A DNA stretch of 64,000 bases, taken from the NCBI RefSeq assembly GCF_027409185.1, contig NC_084469.1, forward strand, positions 31,362,293 through 31,426,292. Direction: 5' to 3'. The position numbers and the translations under genes were made by a program. The stretch is from Cynocephalus volans. Its lineage: Eukaryota > Chordata > Mammalia > Dermoptera > Cynocephalidae. The notes below the pieces were generated by a model that searched no databases, was not told the origin of the DNA, and was given only the letters and a program-made list of their open reading frames with translations. Shown here piece after piece: positions 21,314-33,014 of the stretch (its first letter is position 1; every line of letters begins with the position of its first letter).

Positions 21314-23082
21314 CTGGAAAACAAAACCATAGGCAGGGCTACTTCCCATCTGGCCCAGCCTGGCACTGCCAAAGAGTAGGCAGAGGACAGCCAAGGACAG
21401 GACAGACTGCTGACAGTCACATTAAGGTGGGAGTTATCAGTGTAGACAAGAACAACAATCACTAGACATTTGTTAGGCAAGTCCCCACAGACACACACGG
21501 GTCCTTGAGGCTCTGGTGAGACCTCCATAGAGTATCTGCAGCATCTTCCAATAAAGGATCTGGCCACGAGCCAAGGGATTGTAAAGCAGCTATAGTTCCA
21601 GAGATATACTCTTTCCCCTGTAGAGCTCTGGCTACAAGAGAATTAAGGTAGGGATCTGACAACGAAGGAAAAATAAATAGTCTTGGTTGTCTTCCTCTGG
21701 CATGAAACACTGGTTTCAACACAAAGAAGAAAGCTCTTTTCACACAATGTAACTAAATCTAAAAGATTTGTGAGCTGCATACACAGAGAGAAAAGAAATC
21801 AGCATGGGGAACATACTCCACAAAGTACTTCTGCCCCATGAAGCCTCTCCTCTGTGCAGGTGCAGACACAGTGGAAATCCAGGTTCTGGTCAGGCCATCC
21901 TCACGGCCTGATAGCCTTCCCTGCAACAATTACAGCTAACAATAGCTCCCCTTTGCTCACCTTTACCAGGCACTTTATTTAAATTATTTAAGTCTCCAAA
22001 TGATGCAATAAGATGAAGGTTATTATTCCCATGATCAAATGAGGAAACAAGCATAGAGAAGTTAGAAAATTTACCCAGTCACCCTGCTAGAATATGACAT
22101 AGCTAGGCATTTGAACTCAGGTGACTGTAAATCGGAAGCCTGGACATGAAGCCCTTCCCTGGCTGCCTGTTCACCTGCTCCTGGGCACTGCTGTTCACTG
22201 AGTATATGCTGGGTCCACAGCTCACTCCCTGGGGCTGACTCCTCTGAAGCTCAGGTCACCCATCACTGTCAGCTTTAAAAACACATTCATGTATCGAGGC
22301 CAAGAACTCTTCCCAAGACTAAGAAGTGGTGACACAATGTTTGGTCCCATGTTAAGGTTCAGAGCAGGCAGTGGAGGTTCTGTCTGGCAAGAAGGTGAAC
22401 AAATGGGAATGCAACAGCAACGGAGGTGCCTGGAGAGCCCCAGCCAGGATGACAGGGATCTGGTTTTCATCCGGTTTGAGTTTTTGTTTCCTTACCTGAA
22501 AAATGGGACCCAACTATATGCATTGCTTACTTTATAGGGTTGTTGTGAGTATTCAACAAGAAAACAAATGCAAAGTACGTGAAAAAAGCTATGAAAGCTA
22601 CATAAGTGAACCCAGTGACTGTGGGTAGCTAGAGCAAACCACGAGAGGCATATTTATTAATGTTCTCCACAAGAAGGCATCCCATGTACCTGAATATCAT
22701 TTGTCACCTTTTCAAAACATGTCAACACATACTGTAGCACATTTCCTCCTTCTGAAGTCCCTGTGAGGGGCTTATATTTAACCTTCTGCTGGAATTTGGA
22801 GCTTGGGTAGGGCCCTAGTTGACCAGAGTAAAGGCAGATGAGGGCAATAAATACAGGTGGGCAGGCCTGTTTGGCCACGGGTATGGCTTTGGGGCACTAG
22901 ATGTACTTCAGATGTGGTTGTGCCTAAAATCAGACACTCCAAATTCCACGACAGGGATCTGTGACAGATGCTCAGAGAGCACAACCGAAATACAGTGAGC
23001 TGAATGCACCCAGAGAGTGACATGTGTGCCTGGGCTCTTGTTTACGTAGGAAGCAAAGGCATACAAACACCTTATTACATAC
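21314..23082 (-). other. ANKFY1: ANKFY1 intron
   Basis: 1.8 kb with two MIR-like pieces (about 21935-22135 antisense and 22495-22600) and a 49-bp near-identical copy of sequence from the previous intron (21417-21465). Otherwise unique. Confidence 0.8.
21935..22135 (-). repeat. MIR-like fragment, antisense
   Basis: CACCTTTACCAGGCACTTTA, GATCAAATGAGGAAACAAGC and CTAGGCATTTGAACTCAGG follow antisense MIR. Confidence 0.6.
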
Positions 23083-23207
23083 CCGTGTTTCCTTCTGCAT
23101 CTGGTTTATCTAGAGGATACTCAGGCATGCATTCCAAGAAGAGATCAAAGATGGCTGCTGCATTCTCTTTACCATATTGTCCCAAAATGTGCAGTGGTGA
23201 CTGGCCT
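23083..23207 (-). CDS. ANKFY1: ANKFY1 exon: ankyrin repeat (residues 1005-1047)
   Basis: Encodes GQSPLHILGQYGKENAAAIF then DLFLECMPEYPLDKPDAEGN. The SPLHILGQYG piece is a typical ankyrin first helix. Acceptor TTTTATCAG, donor GTATGT. Confidence 0.96.
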
Positions 23208-23517
23208 CTGATAAAACAAGTTAGAAAAGTTAGGTATGTATCTGCCATGGCCATCATACCCAAAAGAAATGGAATTTTCTGAACTCTATGATGCTGCATA
23301 CATCTAAAGGACACATAACAGATCAAAAAAGTTTTCCTAAAAAGTGTTTCTTTACAAAAACAAAAATACCAGGGTACCAAAAGCTGATCAAATACAGCAG
23401 GGGCCAGTTCTGCAGTGTGTACATGCCGCTGATGGGAGGCACCAGCGACCACCAACTCTGGTTGGCAGGCTGGGTGATGTGCAACCGTGGTCTTTGCTCT
23501 GGACCAGACACACTCAC
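23208..23517 (-). other. ANKFY1: ANKFY1 intron (short)
   Basis: 310 bp. Its part at about 23350-23517 resembles 31970-32110 in another ANKFY1 intron (see findings). Confidence 0.8.
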
Positions 23518-23608
23518 CTCAGATTAAAGGCTTCGGCATCCACTGTGCACTCTGTCAGGAGAACCCGGATATTGTTGAGCCGACCATGCATGACAGCCAG
23601 ATGAAGAG
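23518..23608 (-). CDS. ANKFY1: ANKFY1 exon: ankyrin repeat (residues 975-1005)
   Basis: Encodes ALHLAVMHGRLNNIRVLL then TECTVDAEAFNLR, a near-canonical ankyrin unit. Acceptor TTACTCCCCAG, donor GTGAGT. 91 bp. Confidence 0.96.
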
Positions 23609-24058
23609 CTGGGGAGTAAATCCTCTTACTGTGCAAGCCCAGAAGCACACACAGAAAAATCTCAACTCCTCCCCACCCTCACAAACCTCCCACTAAATGG
23701 GACTCAGTCAGAGCAGCAACTGGCCACTCAGTTGGTGGCCTCCAAGAATGAGGCATAAATGCAATCTCATAAACCTTTGCTTTCTGCTTCAGCGGTCATC
23801 CAAAGATGAGATTAAATAGTTTCACAAGAAGCCACTTTAGGCTTCCAGGGTTACCAATCATACGAGGGGGATGCCCAAGGCCTAGTCAGTGGCAGGTTGG
23901 AGATGCTCTCCCTCCTAGCAGAGCACTTCCTGTCATAGCTCTGTTCCTGCAAAAGCCAACCTCCCCAAGGGGGAGCAAACCCAAGGGTGCGGTGCACCTC
24001 CACCCCTAGAATGGAGGGACTACTCAAGGCACTTAGCACTGTACACAGAGGCAATTAC
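23609..24058 (-). other. ANKFY1: ANKFY1 intron (short)
   Basis: 450 bp of unique sequence without a recognisable repeat. Confidence 0.8.
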
Positions 24059-24206
24059 CATTATTTCCATTCTCATCCACAGCAGCAAAGTCCACTCCAT
24101 TCTCTAGGAGGACTGAGCAGATGGTAGGCAGGTCCTGCTGGGCAGCAAGATGGAGGGCAGTCTGGCGGTGCTTGGTTAATTCATTCACTTTGGCTCCTGC
24201 AAGAAG
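24059..24206 (-). CDS. ANKFY1: ANKFY1 exon: ankyrin repeats (residues 926-975)
   Basis: Encodes LLAGAKVNELTKHRQTALHL, AAQQDLPTICSVLLENG and VDFAAVDENGNN. The acceptor TCAACTTCAACAG was chosen because the next AG (CTTCTTGCAG, 10 nt inside) is needed as coding LLA to keep the frame with the previous exon. Donor GTAATT. Confidence 0.94.
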
Positions 24207-24639
24207 CTGTTGAAGTTGATTACATAAGCAACCTCTCTACCACAATCAAGGTCCCACTTACAGAGGTCAAGCCTGCCTATCTTCTGACACCCAGAGACTG
24301 ATGGTCTGCCCCGCTGGCATAAGGGCCTCACACATGCTCCCAGTGAGGTGTAACCCACAAAACCTGTGCCATGGGAAAACCGGCAGTTATCTATCAAAAT
24401 GTTAGACATTCTTTGGGACACAGAAATTTTACTTCTAACACTTTAGTATATAAAAACTGCACAGGACTGCAGTGATTCACTGTACTATATAAGGATGTCC
24501 ACAGCTTATAATAGTAAAAATGACAAAAAAAGTTTAGTTATAAAAATTATAATATATACAAACAATAGAATAAGTAGCCATTAAGATAATAAATATTTAT
24601 GGATTAACATGGGGAAATGTTGATGATACAGCTAATTTT

Positions 24640-24655
24640 AAAAAGGCAGGTTAGA
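24640..24655 (+). repeat. Left target-site duplication of L1 unit
   Basis: AAAAAGGCAGGTTAGA precedes the L1 5' end. The same word returns at about 30472-30487, after the SINE that follows the L1. Confidence 0.8.
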
Positions 24656-24967
24656 GAGAAGACCCAGCCGCTGCCAAACCCTAGGACCTCAAGTAGGAGG
24701 GACCCCGGCCACCACCAGGGAAGTCTCTGCCCCCGAGAGAGGCCCCAGCTGCCACTGACCCCTGGGACCCAAGGCAGTGACTCCAAGACCTGGCACCCTC
24801 TGCACAGGACCCAGGCCACGCCATGCGAGTCCCCACCCCCAAGAGAAGCCCCAGCCACTGACTCCTGGACCCTGAGGTAGGAACAGGCAGCTGAGCATCA
24901 ACAAAACTCCCTGATATTGCTCCAGACACCAGGGTAGAACAAGTAGATTGAGATAGCCTTTGCCACA

Positions 24968-25868
24968 ATGACTAAACACGAATGGATAAATACTAGAAAT
25001 ATGAAAAACCAAGACAGTACGACACCACCAAAGGTTCTAGGCCCTATAAAACAGGACATCCTTGAAATGACTGACAAGGAACTGAGCAACAATTCTAAGG
25101 AAACTAAATGAGATACAAGACTCAGACAACACAACAAAATGAAAAAAATATACAGGACCTGAAAGAGAAAATGTACAAAGAAATCACTGCCCTGAAAAAG
25201 AATGTAGCAGAGCTTGTGGAGCTGAAGGATTCATTAAAAAAAATAGAAAACACAACAGAGAGCTTAAACAGTAGGCTAGAACAAGCAGAAGAGAGAATTT
25301 CTGACCTTGAAGATGGCTTGTTCAAAATAACACAGGTGGACAAAAAAAAAAGAAAAAATAATTTAAAAACTTGAAGAAAATCTAAGAGATAACTGACAAC
25401 CTTAAGTGCTCCAATATCCGAATCTGGGTATTCCAGAAGGGAAGGAAAAAGGAAATGGCACTGAAAACATATTCAATGAAATAATAGGAGAAAACTTCCC
25501 AGGTATTGGGAGAGATACTCACACATAGGAGGCTCAAAGATCTCCCAACACATTCAACCCAAAAAGGTCCTCTCTAAGACATGTTATATATAGTCAAATT
25601 GGCAAAACTCAAAGACCAAGAGAGAATCTTAAAAGCTGCAAGAGAGAGGTAACAAGTCACCTATAAGGGAACCCCTATGAGACTAACATCAGACTTTTTA
25701 TCAGAAACCCTAAAAGCCAGAAGAGAATGGGATGATATATTAAAAATACTAAAAGACAAAAATTGCCAGCTAAGAATACTTTACCCAGCAAGGCTATCCT
25801 TCCAAAATGAAGGACAAATAGTATATTTCCCAGACAAACAAAAACTATGGGAGTTCACTACCACATGA
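24968..25868 (+). pseudogene. L1 ORF1p-like, broken
   Basis: RNA-binding chaperone ORF of L1. ATG at 24968 opens MTKHEWINTRNMKNQ, but a TGA at 25109-25111 ends that frame. The sequence continues in another frame from 25108 with a coiled-coil stretch (KKIENTTESLNSRLEQAEER) and later IMRLTSDFLSETLKARR-like C-terminal text to 25868. At least two frame breaks, hence non-functional. Confidence 0.85.
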
Positions 25869-26108
25869 CCAGCCTTACTAGAAATTCTCATTGGAGTACT
25901 AGGTCTGGTATCTGAAAAACAACCATCATTACCATGAATACTCAAGATAGAACAAAACCAACCAGTAAAATAAAGAGAAAACAAAAACAAAAACAAAAAA
26001 AACCCAACTTTACCACTATTCCAAGAAACCAACAAACACAGAAGACAATGAGTAAATCAGAAAGAAAGGAACAAAAGATATTTAAACATCCAAACAAAAA
26101 TCAATATA

Positions 26109-29100
26109 ATGCCACAAATAAATCAACACCTTTCAATAATAACTCAATGTAAAAGGTTTGAATTCCCCAGTCAAAAGACAGAGACTGACTGGATTAAAAA
26201 GATGGACCCAACAATATGCTGCCTTCAAGAGACCCACCTCACCTGTAAAGACACACAAAGAGTAAGAGTGAAAGGATGGAAAAAGATATACCATGCAAAT
26301 AGAAACAAAAAAAGAGCTGGAGTAGCTATTCTTATATCTGATAAAATAGACTTTAAACCAAAAACCATAAAAAAAGATAAAGAAGGCCACTATATAATGA
26401 TAAAAGGATCTATCCAACAAGAAGACATAACAATCACAAATATTTATGCACCCAAAATTGGAGCAGCCAGAGTTATAAAGCAAACACTATTAGACCTAAA
26501 GAAAGAGATAGACACTAATACCATAATAGAAGGGGACTTGAACACCCCACTCTCAACACTGGACAGATCATCTAGACAAAAAATCAAGAGAAACAAGACC
26601 TAAACAACACTTTAGACCAATTGGACACCTGGCAGATATATACAGAACATTTCATCCAACAAAGTTGGAATATTCATTCTTCTCTTCAGCACATTAGGTC
26701 ACAAATCAAGTCTCAATAAATTCAAAAAAACTGGAATTATCCCATGTATTTTTTCAGACCACAATGGATTAAAACTAGAAATCAACAACAAACAAAACTC
26801 TGGAAACTATACAAATACAATGAAATTAAACAACATCCTACTTAATGACATACAGGTCTAAGAAGAAATTAAACAGGAAATCAAAAAAATTTTTGAAACT
26901 AATGAAAATAATGACACATCATACCAAAACCTGTGGGATACTTGCAAAAGCAGTACTAAGGGGGAAATTTATCACACTAAATGCTTAATTCAGAAGAATG
27001 GAAAGATGGCAAGTAAACAATCTAACACTTCATCTTAAAGAATCAGAAAAACAAGAACAATTCAAACCCAAAGTTAGTAGACGGAAAGAAATAATTAAGA
27101 TCAGAGCAGAACTAAGTGAAATAGAAACCCCAAAAACAACACAAAAGATCAATGAAACAAAAAGTTGATTTTTTGAAAAGATAAATAAAATTGAAAAACC
27201 ATTAGCAAGGCTAACTGAAAAAAGAAGAGAAGACACAAATAACAAAAATTAGAAATGAAAATGGTGATATTACAACCAATACCTCAGAAATACAAGGAAT
27301 CATTAGAGACTACTATAAACAACTATAAGCCAACAAATTTGAAAATCTGGAGGAAATGGATAAATTTTTGGACACACACAAACTACCAAGACTGAGCCAA
27401 GAAGACACTGAAAATCTGAACAGACCAATAACAATCAAAGAAATTGAAGCTGTTACCAGCAGTCTCCCAAAAAGGAAAAGCCCAGGACCGGATGGCTTCA
27501 CTGCAGAATTCTACCAAACCTTTAAAGAAGAATTAGTGCCAATTCTCTACAAACTATTCCAAAAAATTGAAACAGAGGCCACTCTCCCAAACTCATTCTA
27601 TGAGGCAAACATCACCCTGATACCAAAACCAGACAAAGACACAACAAAAAAAGAAAACTACAGGCCAATATCTTTGATGAATATAGATGCAAAAATCCTC
27701 AATAAAATACTAGCTGATAGAATACAGCAGCACATACATAAAATTATACACCATGATCAAATGGGATTCATCCCAGGGATGCAAGTTTGGTTCAAAATAC
27801 ACAAATCAATAAATGTGATACACCACATCAATAAAATCAAACACAAAAACCATATGATCATCTCTACAGATGGTGAAAAAGCATTTGACAAAATTCAACA
27901 TTCATTCATGATAGATTCCTATAAATTGGGTATACAAGGAAAGCATCTCAACACAACTAAAGCCATATATGATAAACCCACTGCCAATATCATCCTGAAT
28001 GGAGAAAAATTGAAAGCTTTTCCCTGAAGAACAGGAACAAGACAAGGATGCCCACTCTCACCACTCCTATTCAATGTAGTGTTGGAAGTACTAGCCAGAG
28101 CAATCAGGGAAGAGAAGGAAATAAAGGGCATCCAGATTGGAAAAGATGAAGTCCAACTGTCCCTGTTTGCAGATGACATGATCCTATACATAGAACAGCC
28201 TAAAGACTTTACAAAAAACCTCTTACAGTTAATAAATGATTTCAGCGAAGTTGCACGATACAAAATCAACACACAAAAATCAGAAGCATTTCTATATTCT
28301 AACAATGAACTGGCAGAAAAAGAAATCAAGAAAGCTAGCCCATTTACAATAGCCACCAAAAAATAAAATACCTATGAATAAATTTAACCAAGGATGTGAA
28401 AAATCTCTATGATGAGAACTACAAACCACTGTTGAGAGAAATTAAAGAGGACACAAGAAGATGGAAAGATATCCCATGCTCTTGGATTGGAAGAATTAAC
28501 ATTGTGGAAATGTCCATACTACCCAAAGTGATCTACAAGTTCAATGCAATCCCATCGAAATTCCAATGATAATTTTCTCAAAGTGGAAAAAACAATCCTA
28601 ACATTCATGTGGAAGAACAAAAGACCACGAATAGCCAAAGCAATCTTGGGCATAAAAAATAAAGCCAGAGGCATAACACTACCTGACTTTATTTATTTTT
28701 ATTTTATAAAAATTTTTAATTTTAATTTATCAATATACAATGTAGTTCATTTTCATGTCCCTTTACCAATTCCTCTTTCCCACTTCCCTCTCCCCCGCCA
28801 CCCCCAACAACATCATATCTGTTCACTTGTCTGAACAGGATCAAGGACCTGTTGTGATTGTTGTGTCTTTCCTCCCCCCAGCAACACTACCAAAAAAGCA
28901 TGGGACAGGCATAAAAACAGACAAACAGACCAATGGAACAGAATAGAGAATCCAGAAATCAACCCATGCACCTATAGCCATCTGATCTTTGACAAAGGCA
29001 CCAAGACTACACACCGGGGAAGAGACTGCCTCTTCAGTAAACGGTGCTGGGAAAATTGGACATTCATATATAGGGGAATGAAACTAGACCTGTACCTCTC

Positions 29101-30095
29101 ACTATATACCAAAATCAACTAAAAATCAATTAAATATAATATTAATATATTTAATTAAAGAATTAAATATATGTCCTGAAACGATAAAATTCCTTAAAGA
29201 AAACACAGGAGAAACACTCCAGGAAGTAGGACTGGGTACAGACTTTATGAATATAACCCCAGAAACATAGGCAACCAAAGGAAAAATAAACAAATGGGAT
29301 TAAATCAAACTAAAAAGCTTCTGCACAGCAAAAGAAACAATTAACAGAGCCAAAAGACAACCAACAGAGTGGGAGAAAATATTTGCAAAATATACATCTG
29401 GCAAAGGATTAATAACCAGAATATATAAGGAACTCAAATGACTTAACAGCAAAAACACAAGTAACCCAATTAAAAAATGGGCAAAGGAGCTGAATAGGCA
29501 TTTCTCAGAGGGAAGATATATGAATGGCCAACAGACACATGAAAAAATGCTCAACATAACTCAACATTCAGGAAATGCAAATCAAAACCACTTTGAGATA
29601 CCATCTCACTCCAGTTAGGATGGCTAATATCCAAAAGACTGAGAATGACAAATGCTGGAGAGAATGTCAAGAAAAAGGAACCCTCCATACACTGTTGGTG
29701 GGACTGCAAAATGGTACAGCCTTTATGGAAAATGGTATGGAGGTTCCTCAAACAATTACAGATACATCTACCATATGACCCAGCTATTGCACTGCTGGGT
29801 ATATACCCAGAGGAATGGAAACCATCATGTCGAAGGAGTACCTGGTACTCCCATGTTTATTGATGTGCCATTTACAACAGCCAAGAGTTGGAACCAGCCT
29901 AAATGCCCATCATCAGATGAGTGGATAAGAAAAATGTGGTGTATCTACACAATGGAATACTACTCTGCTATAAAAAAAAAAAAATACTACCATTCCCAGC
30001 AACATGGACGGACTTAGAGAAAATTATATTTAAGTGAAATAAGCAAGGCACAGAAAGAGAAATACAGCACATTCTCACTTATTTGTGAGAGCTAA
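26109..30095 (+). pseudogene. L1 ORF2p-like (endonuclease/reverse transcriptase), broken
   Basis: Endonuclease part: MDPTICCLQETHLTCKDT, then KRAGVAILISDKIDFK and EGDLNTPLS (26190-26550). Reverse transcriptase part: [51 protein letters not shown] (27470-27790) and the catalytic region [10 protein letters not shown] near 28160. Many stops and frameshifts, plus an inverted foreign insert at 28690-28880, make it inactive. Confidence 0.9.
28690..28880 (-). mobile_element. L1 3' end fragment nested in inverted orientation
   Basis: Read on the minus strand, this segment follows the host L1's own 3' UTR (compare 30130-30290): ACAGATATGATGTTG, AAAGGGACATGAAAATGAAC and TACATTGTATATTGATAAAT, then an A/T-rich tail. 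It is a truncated copy of the same subfamily, landed antisense in ORF2. Confidence 0.85.
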
Positions 30096-30299
30096 TAAAA
30101 ATAAATAACATACAAATGAACGGCAGGGGTTGGGGGAGGAAGAAGACACAACAATTACAACAATTCTTTGAACTTGTTAAGAGAAATAAACAGATATGAT
30201 GTTGATGGGGGGAGAGGGAGGGAGGAAAAGGAGGAATTTGTAAAGGGACACGAAAATCAACTACATTGTATATTGATAAATGAAAATTTTTTTAAAAAA

Positions 30300-30471
30300 A
30301 GGGCCAGCCCGTGGCTCACTTGGGAGAGTGTGGTGCGGATAACACCAAGGCCACAGGTTCGGATCCCTGTATAGGGATGGCCAGTTAGCTCACTTGGGAG
30401 AGCGTAGTGCTGACAACACCAAGTCAAGGGTTAAGATCCCCTTACTGGTCATCTTTTAAAAAAAAAAAAAA
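30300..30471 (+). mobile_element. tRNA-derived SINE dimer at L1 tail
   Basis: Complete dimer: GGCCAGCCCGTGGCTCAC ... GGTTCGGATCCC, then GGCCAGTTAGCTCAC ... GGTTAAGATCCCC and an 18-base A run. It abuts the L1 A tail directly and lies inside the L1's target duplication. Confidence 0.9.
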
Positions 30472-30495
30472 AAAAAGGCAGGTTAGAAGATGGTA

Positions 30496-30898
30496 TGCAG
30501 TGGATTGAATGCCCCCTCCAAAGTCACTAAAGCTTAATCCCCACTGTAACTGTTGAAAGTGGGATATCCTATTATGGTAATTGAAAGGTGGGGCCATGAA
30601 GAAGTGATTAGATTCTGAAGACTATACCCTAATGAATGGATTAATAATGATGGTCATGTGTGTGGTTCTGAGGGCTTTAAAAGGAGAGCATGTGAGAATC
30701 TCTCTCTCTGCTTCCACCATTTTCTGCCATGTGAGACCCGTGAGTTGCTGTAAAGCCACCACCAAAGAAGACCCTCACCAGATATGTTCTCCAGACTTTG
30801 GACTTCCCAGCCTCAGAAACTGTAAGCAATAAATTTTGTTTTCTTATGAATTACCCAGTTCCAGGTATTTATGTTATAAGCAACAGAAACTAATACAG
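30496..30898 (+). mobile_element. MLT1/MST-like MaLR solo LTR
   Basis: GTGGATTGAATGCCCCCTCC at the start, AAAGGAGAGCATGTGAGAAT, an AATAAA signal near 30827 and AATTACCCAGTTCCAGGTAT before the end at CTAATACA. A typical ERVL-MaLR LTR; no internal genes are present. Confidence 0.75.
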
Positions 30899-32837
30899 TA
30901 TGATTCCATTTGGAGACAGAGATATGTACAGATACACATGTGCACATGCACACACACAAACATTTCACACTTTGAAGGTATTTAAAAGCATATATACCAA
31001 ACTCAAGGAGAGTCGAGAGTGAAAGGGAAATTCTGTTTTATATCATTATGTGCTTTAAGTTTTTCTACAATGAGCATGTACTATTTTTATATTATTTTTT
31101 AAAAGAACACAAAGAATTAGAGAATCAAACACAGGAAGTACCTTTAAATAATGTCTTGTCTATTCTTTTAGTAAGGTTCATTCATCATCTGCTTTCTGGC
31201 AAAGTTTCAAAGACAGTTGCTATTAACAGAAAATACTCTGTAGCTTGTAGTCAGAGCCCAACTTGCCTCTCCTGAGGTCTAATCCCCCCACCCCCTTTGT
31301 GTGTACAGGCACCTGCCTCTGGGAGAATCTAGGCACTTGTTAGCTGCTCTGGTTCTGAGTCCCAGCCTCCCCAGACCTCTGGGTGCCCAGTCAAATCACT
31401 CATAGACAAGACATATTATGAGTGAATATGGGACACTCCAGACAGGACATACCATAAAGGGATATTCATGGTTGCTAGTGCTGTGCTAGGGATCATAGAT
31501 AACCCCAAGATTGGATCAGTTGGGGGAGGGAGAGAGGTGAGTGAGGTATTGTTTCATTGCAAACAGGTTCAAACATTATGCTGCATCAGTTCGGAGAGAA
31601 AGGAGCACATGAACTTTGAAAAATCAGCTCTTTCTAGGCACTCCTATCACCTGTGAGGTCAGGCCTTAGTAAGGCAAGAAGAGAACCTTGGTGAAGAACT
31701 TCAAAACTCCCTAGGCAGGCAGACTGATGAACATGAGGCTTGATTCCCTACTACTTCAAGGCCTACTGCCACCTTCTTAGCTGCTACCCCATCAAATCCA
31801 CCTCCTCAATTATTCTCTAGTCCAACCCTCACTGCCACTACCTCCCCTAAGTCTCTTCATGGGTGATCCTGCCCCTACCACCCTCACATCCCACCCCAAA
31901 TCATCATCTTGAAATGCTCTCTCAGCTAAAACACATATCAACCCATAAAGATTTTTCTAGAAAATTTTTCGAAAACAAAAACCCCAGGGCACCAAAGGCT
32001 GGTCAAGTACCCCGGTAGTCAGTTCTGCAGTTTGTGTCTGGCTAATGGGGGCAACAGCCAGAAGATGGGAGCCTGTCTTGGCTCTGGACCATGTTCTCTC
32101 AGCTCAAACACTTACAATGGTTTCTCCACTGCCTAAAGATAAAGGCTGCTCACAGTTCTTCATTTGAAGTTTGATATCCCACAATCTGGTCTCCGCCTAA
32201 CTCTCCAACCACATCTCCTTCAACTCTCTATTCAAACTGCAGCCAAATTTTCCTACATAAAACACACAATATACACTTTCCAGTGTGCACATCTTTGCTC
32301 AGACCCTTCCCTTGCCTGGGTAGCATTATGCTATGCAGGAAAAAGCAGGCTTTGGAGTCAAACAGAAATGGCTGAAATCTACAGTACTAGCTGATAGCCT
32401 TAGGGGTGGGGGTGGGGGTGGAAATGCTTTCTGAGCCAACATTTTCTCCTTTGTAAAATATTAAAAATTTCCTACATTCCTCTGTAGTTTTGAGAATTAA
32501 CCGAGACAGATCATCTGAAAATCCCAGGTGAGTACCTGGCAGACAGCCGGCAAACAGCAGAAGTGGATCTCCACTCCCTTTAGGCTCCCACCCTGCTCTG
32601 CCATCTAAATCCTGTTGTCCCTCAAGGTCCCACTGCAGCATCTGCCTGCCCATGCAGCCCACTGGGCACTTAGCATATGTAGCCCTTGAGACCTGTCTTC
32701 CTCAGTGTATTGGACTACTCCCCCAAATTCATGCTGCCTTTCCCAATACCTGGAAAGACATCTGTGATGAGATTCTACACATTCTACAACATGCTTCATC
32801 CACATGTTACATGCAATAATGTTTCTGTATCACTTAC

Positions 32838-33014
32838 CAAATTGCGGACAATAATCTCTGAGCCTGCTTGGACAGCGAGGTGCAAAGGGGTCAACTTGGA
32901 AGCATCCTGGACTCTGGAATTCACATTAGCCTGGACACTGATCAGGAATAGAACACTTTCAATGTCAGAGTTCTGAACTGCCACGTGAAGAAAATTCCGG
33001 CCCTTGTTATCCAC
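32838..33014 (-). CDS. ANKFY1: ANKFY1 exon: ankyrin repeats (residues 867-925)
   Basis: Encodes VDNKGRNFLHVAVQNSD, IESVLFLISVQANVNSR, KLTPLHLAVQAGSEIIV and RNL, two ankyrin units. Whole-codon boundaries on both sides (177 bp), acceptor TTGCCTTAG, donor GTAAGT. Skipping it would keep the frame. Confidence 0.96.

Larger units (their letters stand above)
24656..30299 (+). mobile_element. L1 LINE, near full length, decayed
   Basis: A GC-rich 5' leader (24656-24967) with repeated CCCCAGCCACTG/CCCCCGAGAGAGGCCCC-like words is followed by ORF1-like sequence (24968-25868), a spacer, ORF2-like sequence (26109 to about 30095), a G-rich 3' UTR (30120-30240) and a poly(A)-rich end. Total about 5.6 kb. 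Both reading frames are broken. It lies antisense to ANKFY1. Confidence 0.93.
24207..32837 (-). other. ANKFY1: ANKFY1 intron enlarged by L1
   Basis: 8.6 kb. About 5.8 kb of it is one L1-plus-SINE insertion (24656-30472), followed by a MaLR LTR. 24207-24640 and 30900-32837 look unique, apart from a diverged copy of part of another intron near 31960-32115. Confidence 0.85.

Noticed and set aside
24604..25137. Minus-strand open frames of 79-107 codons near the L1 start
   Set aside because: They are complements of the GC-rich L1 5' leader and ORF1.
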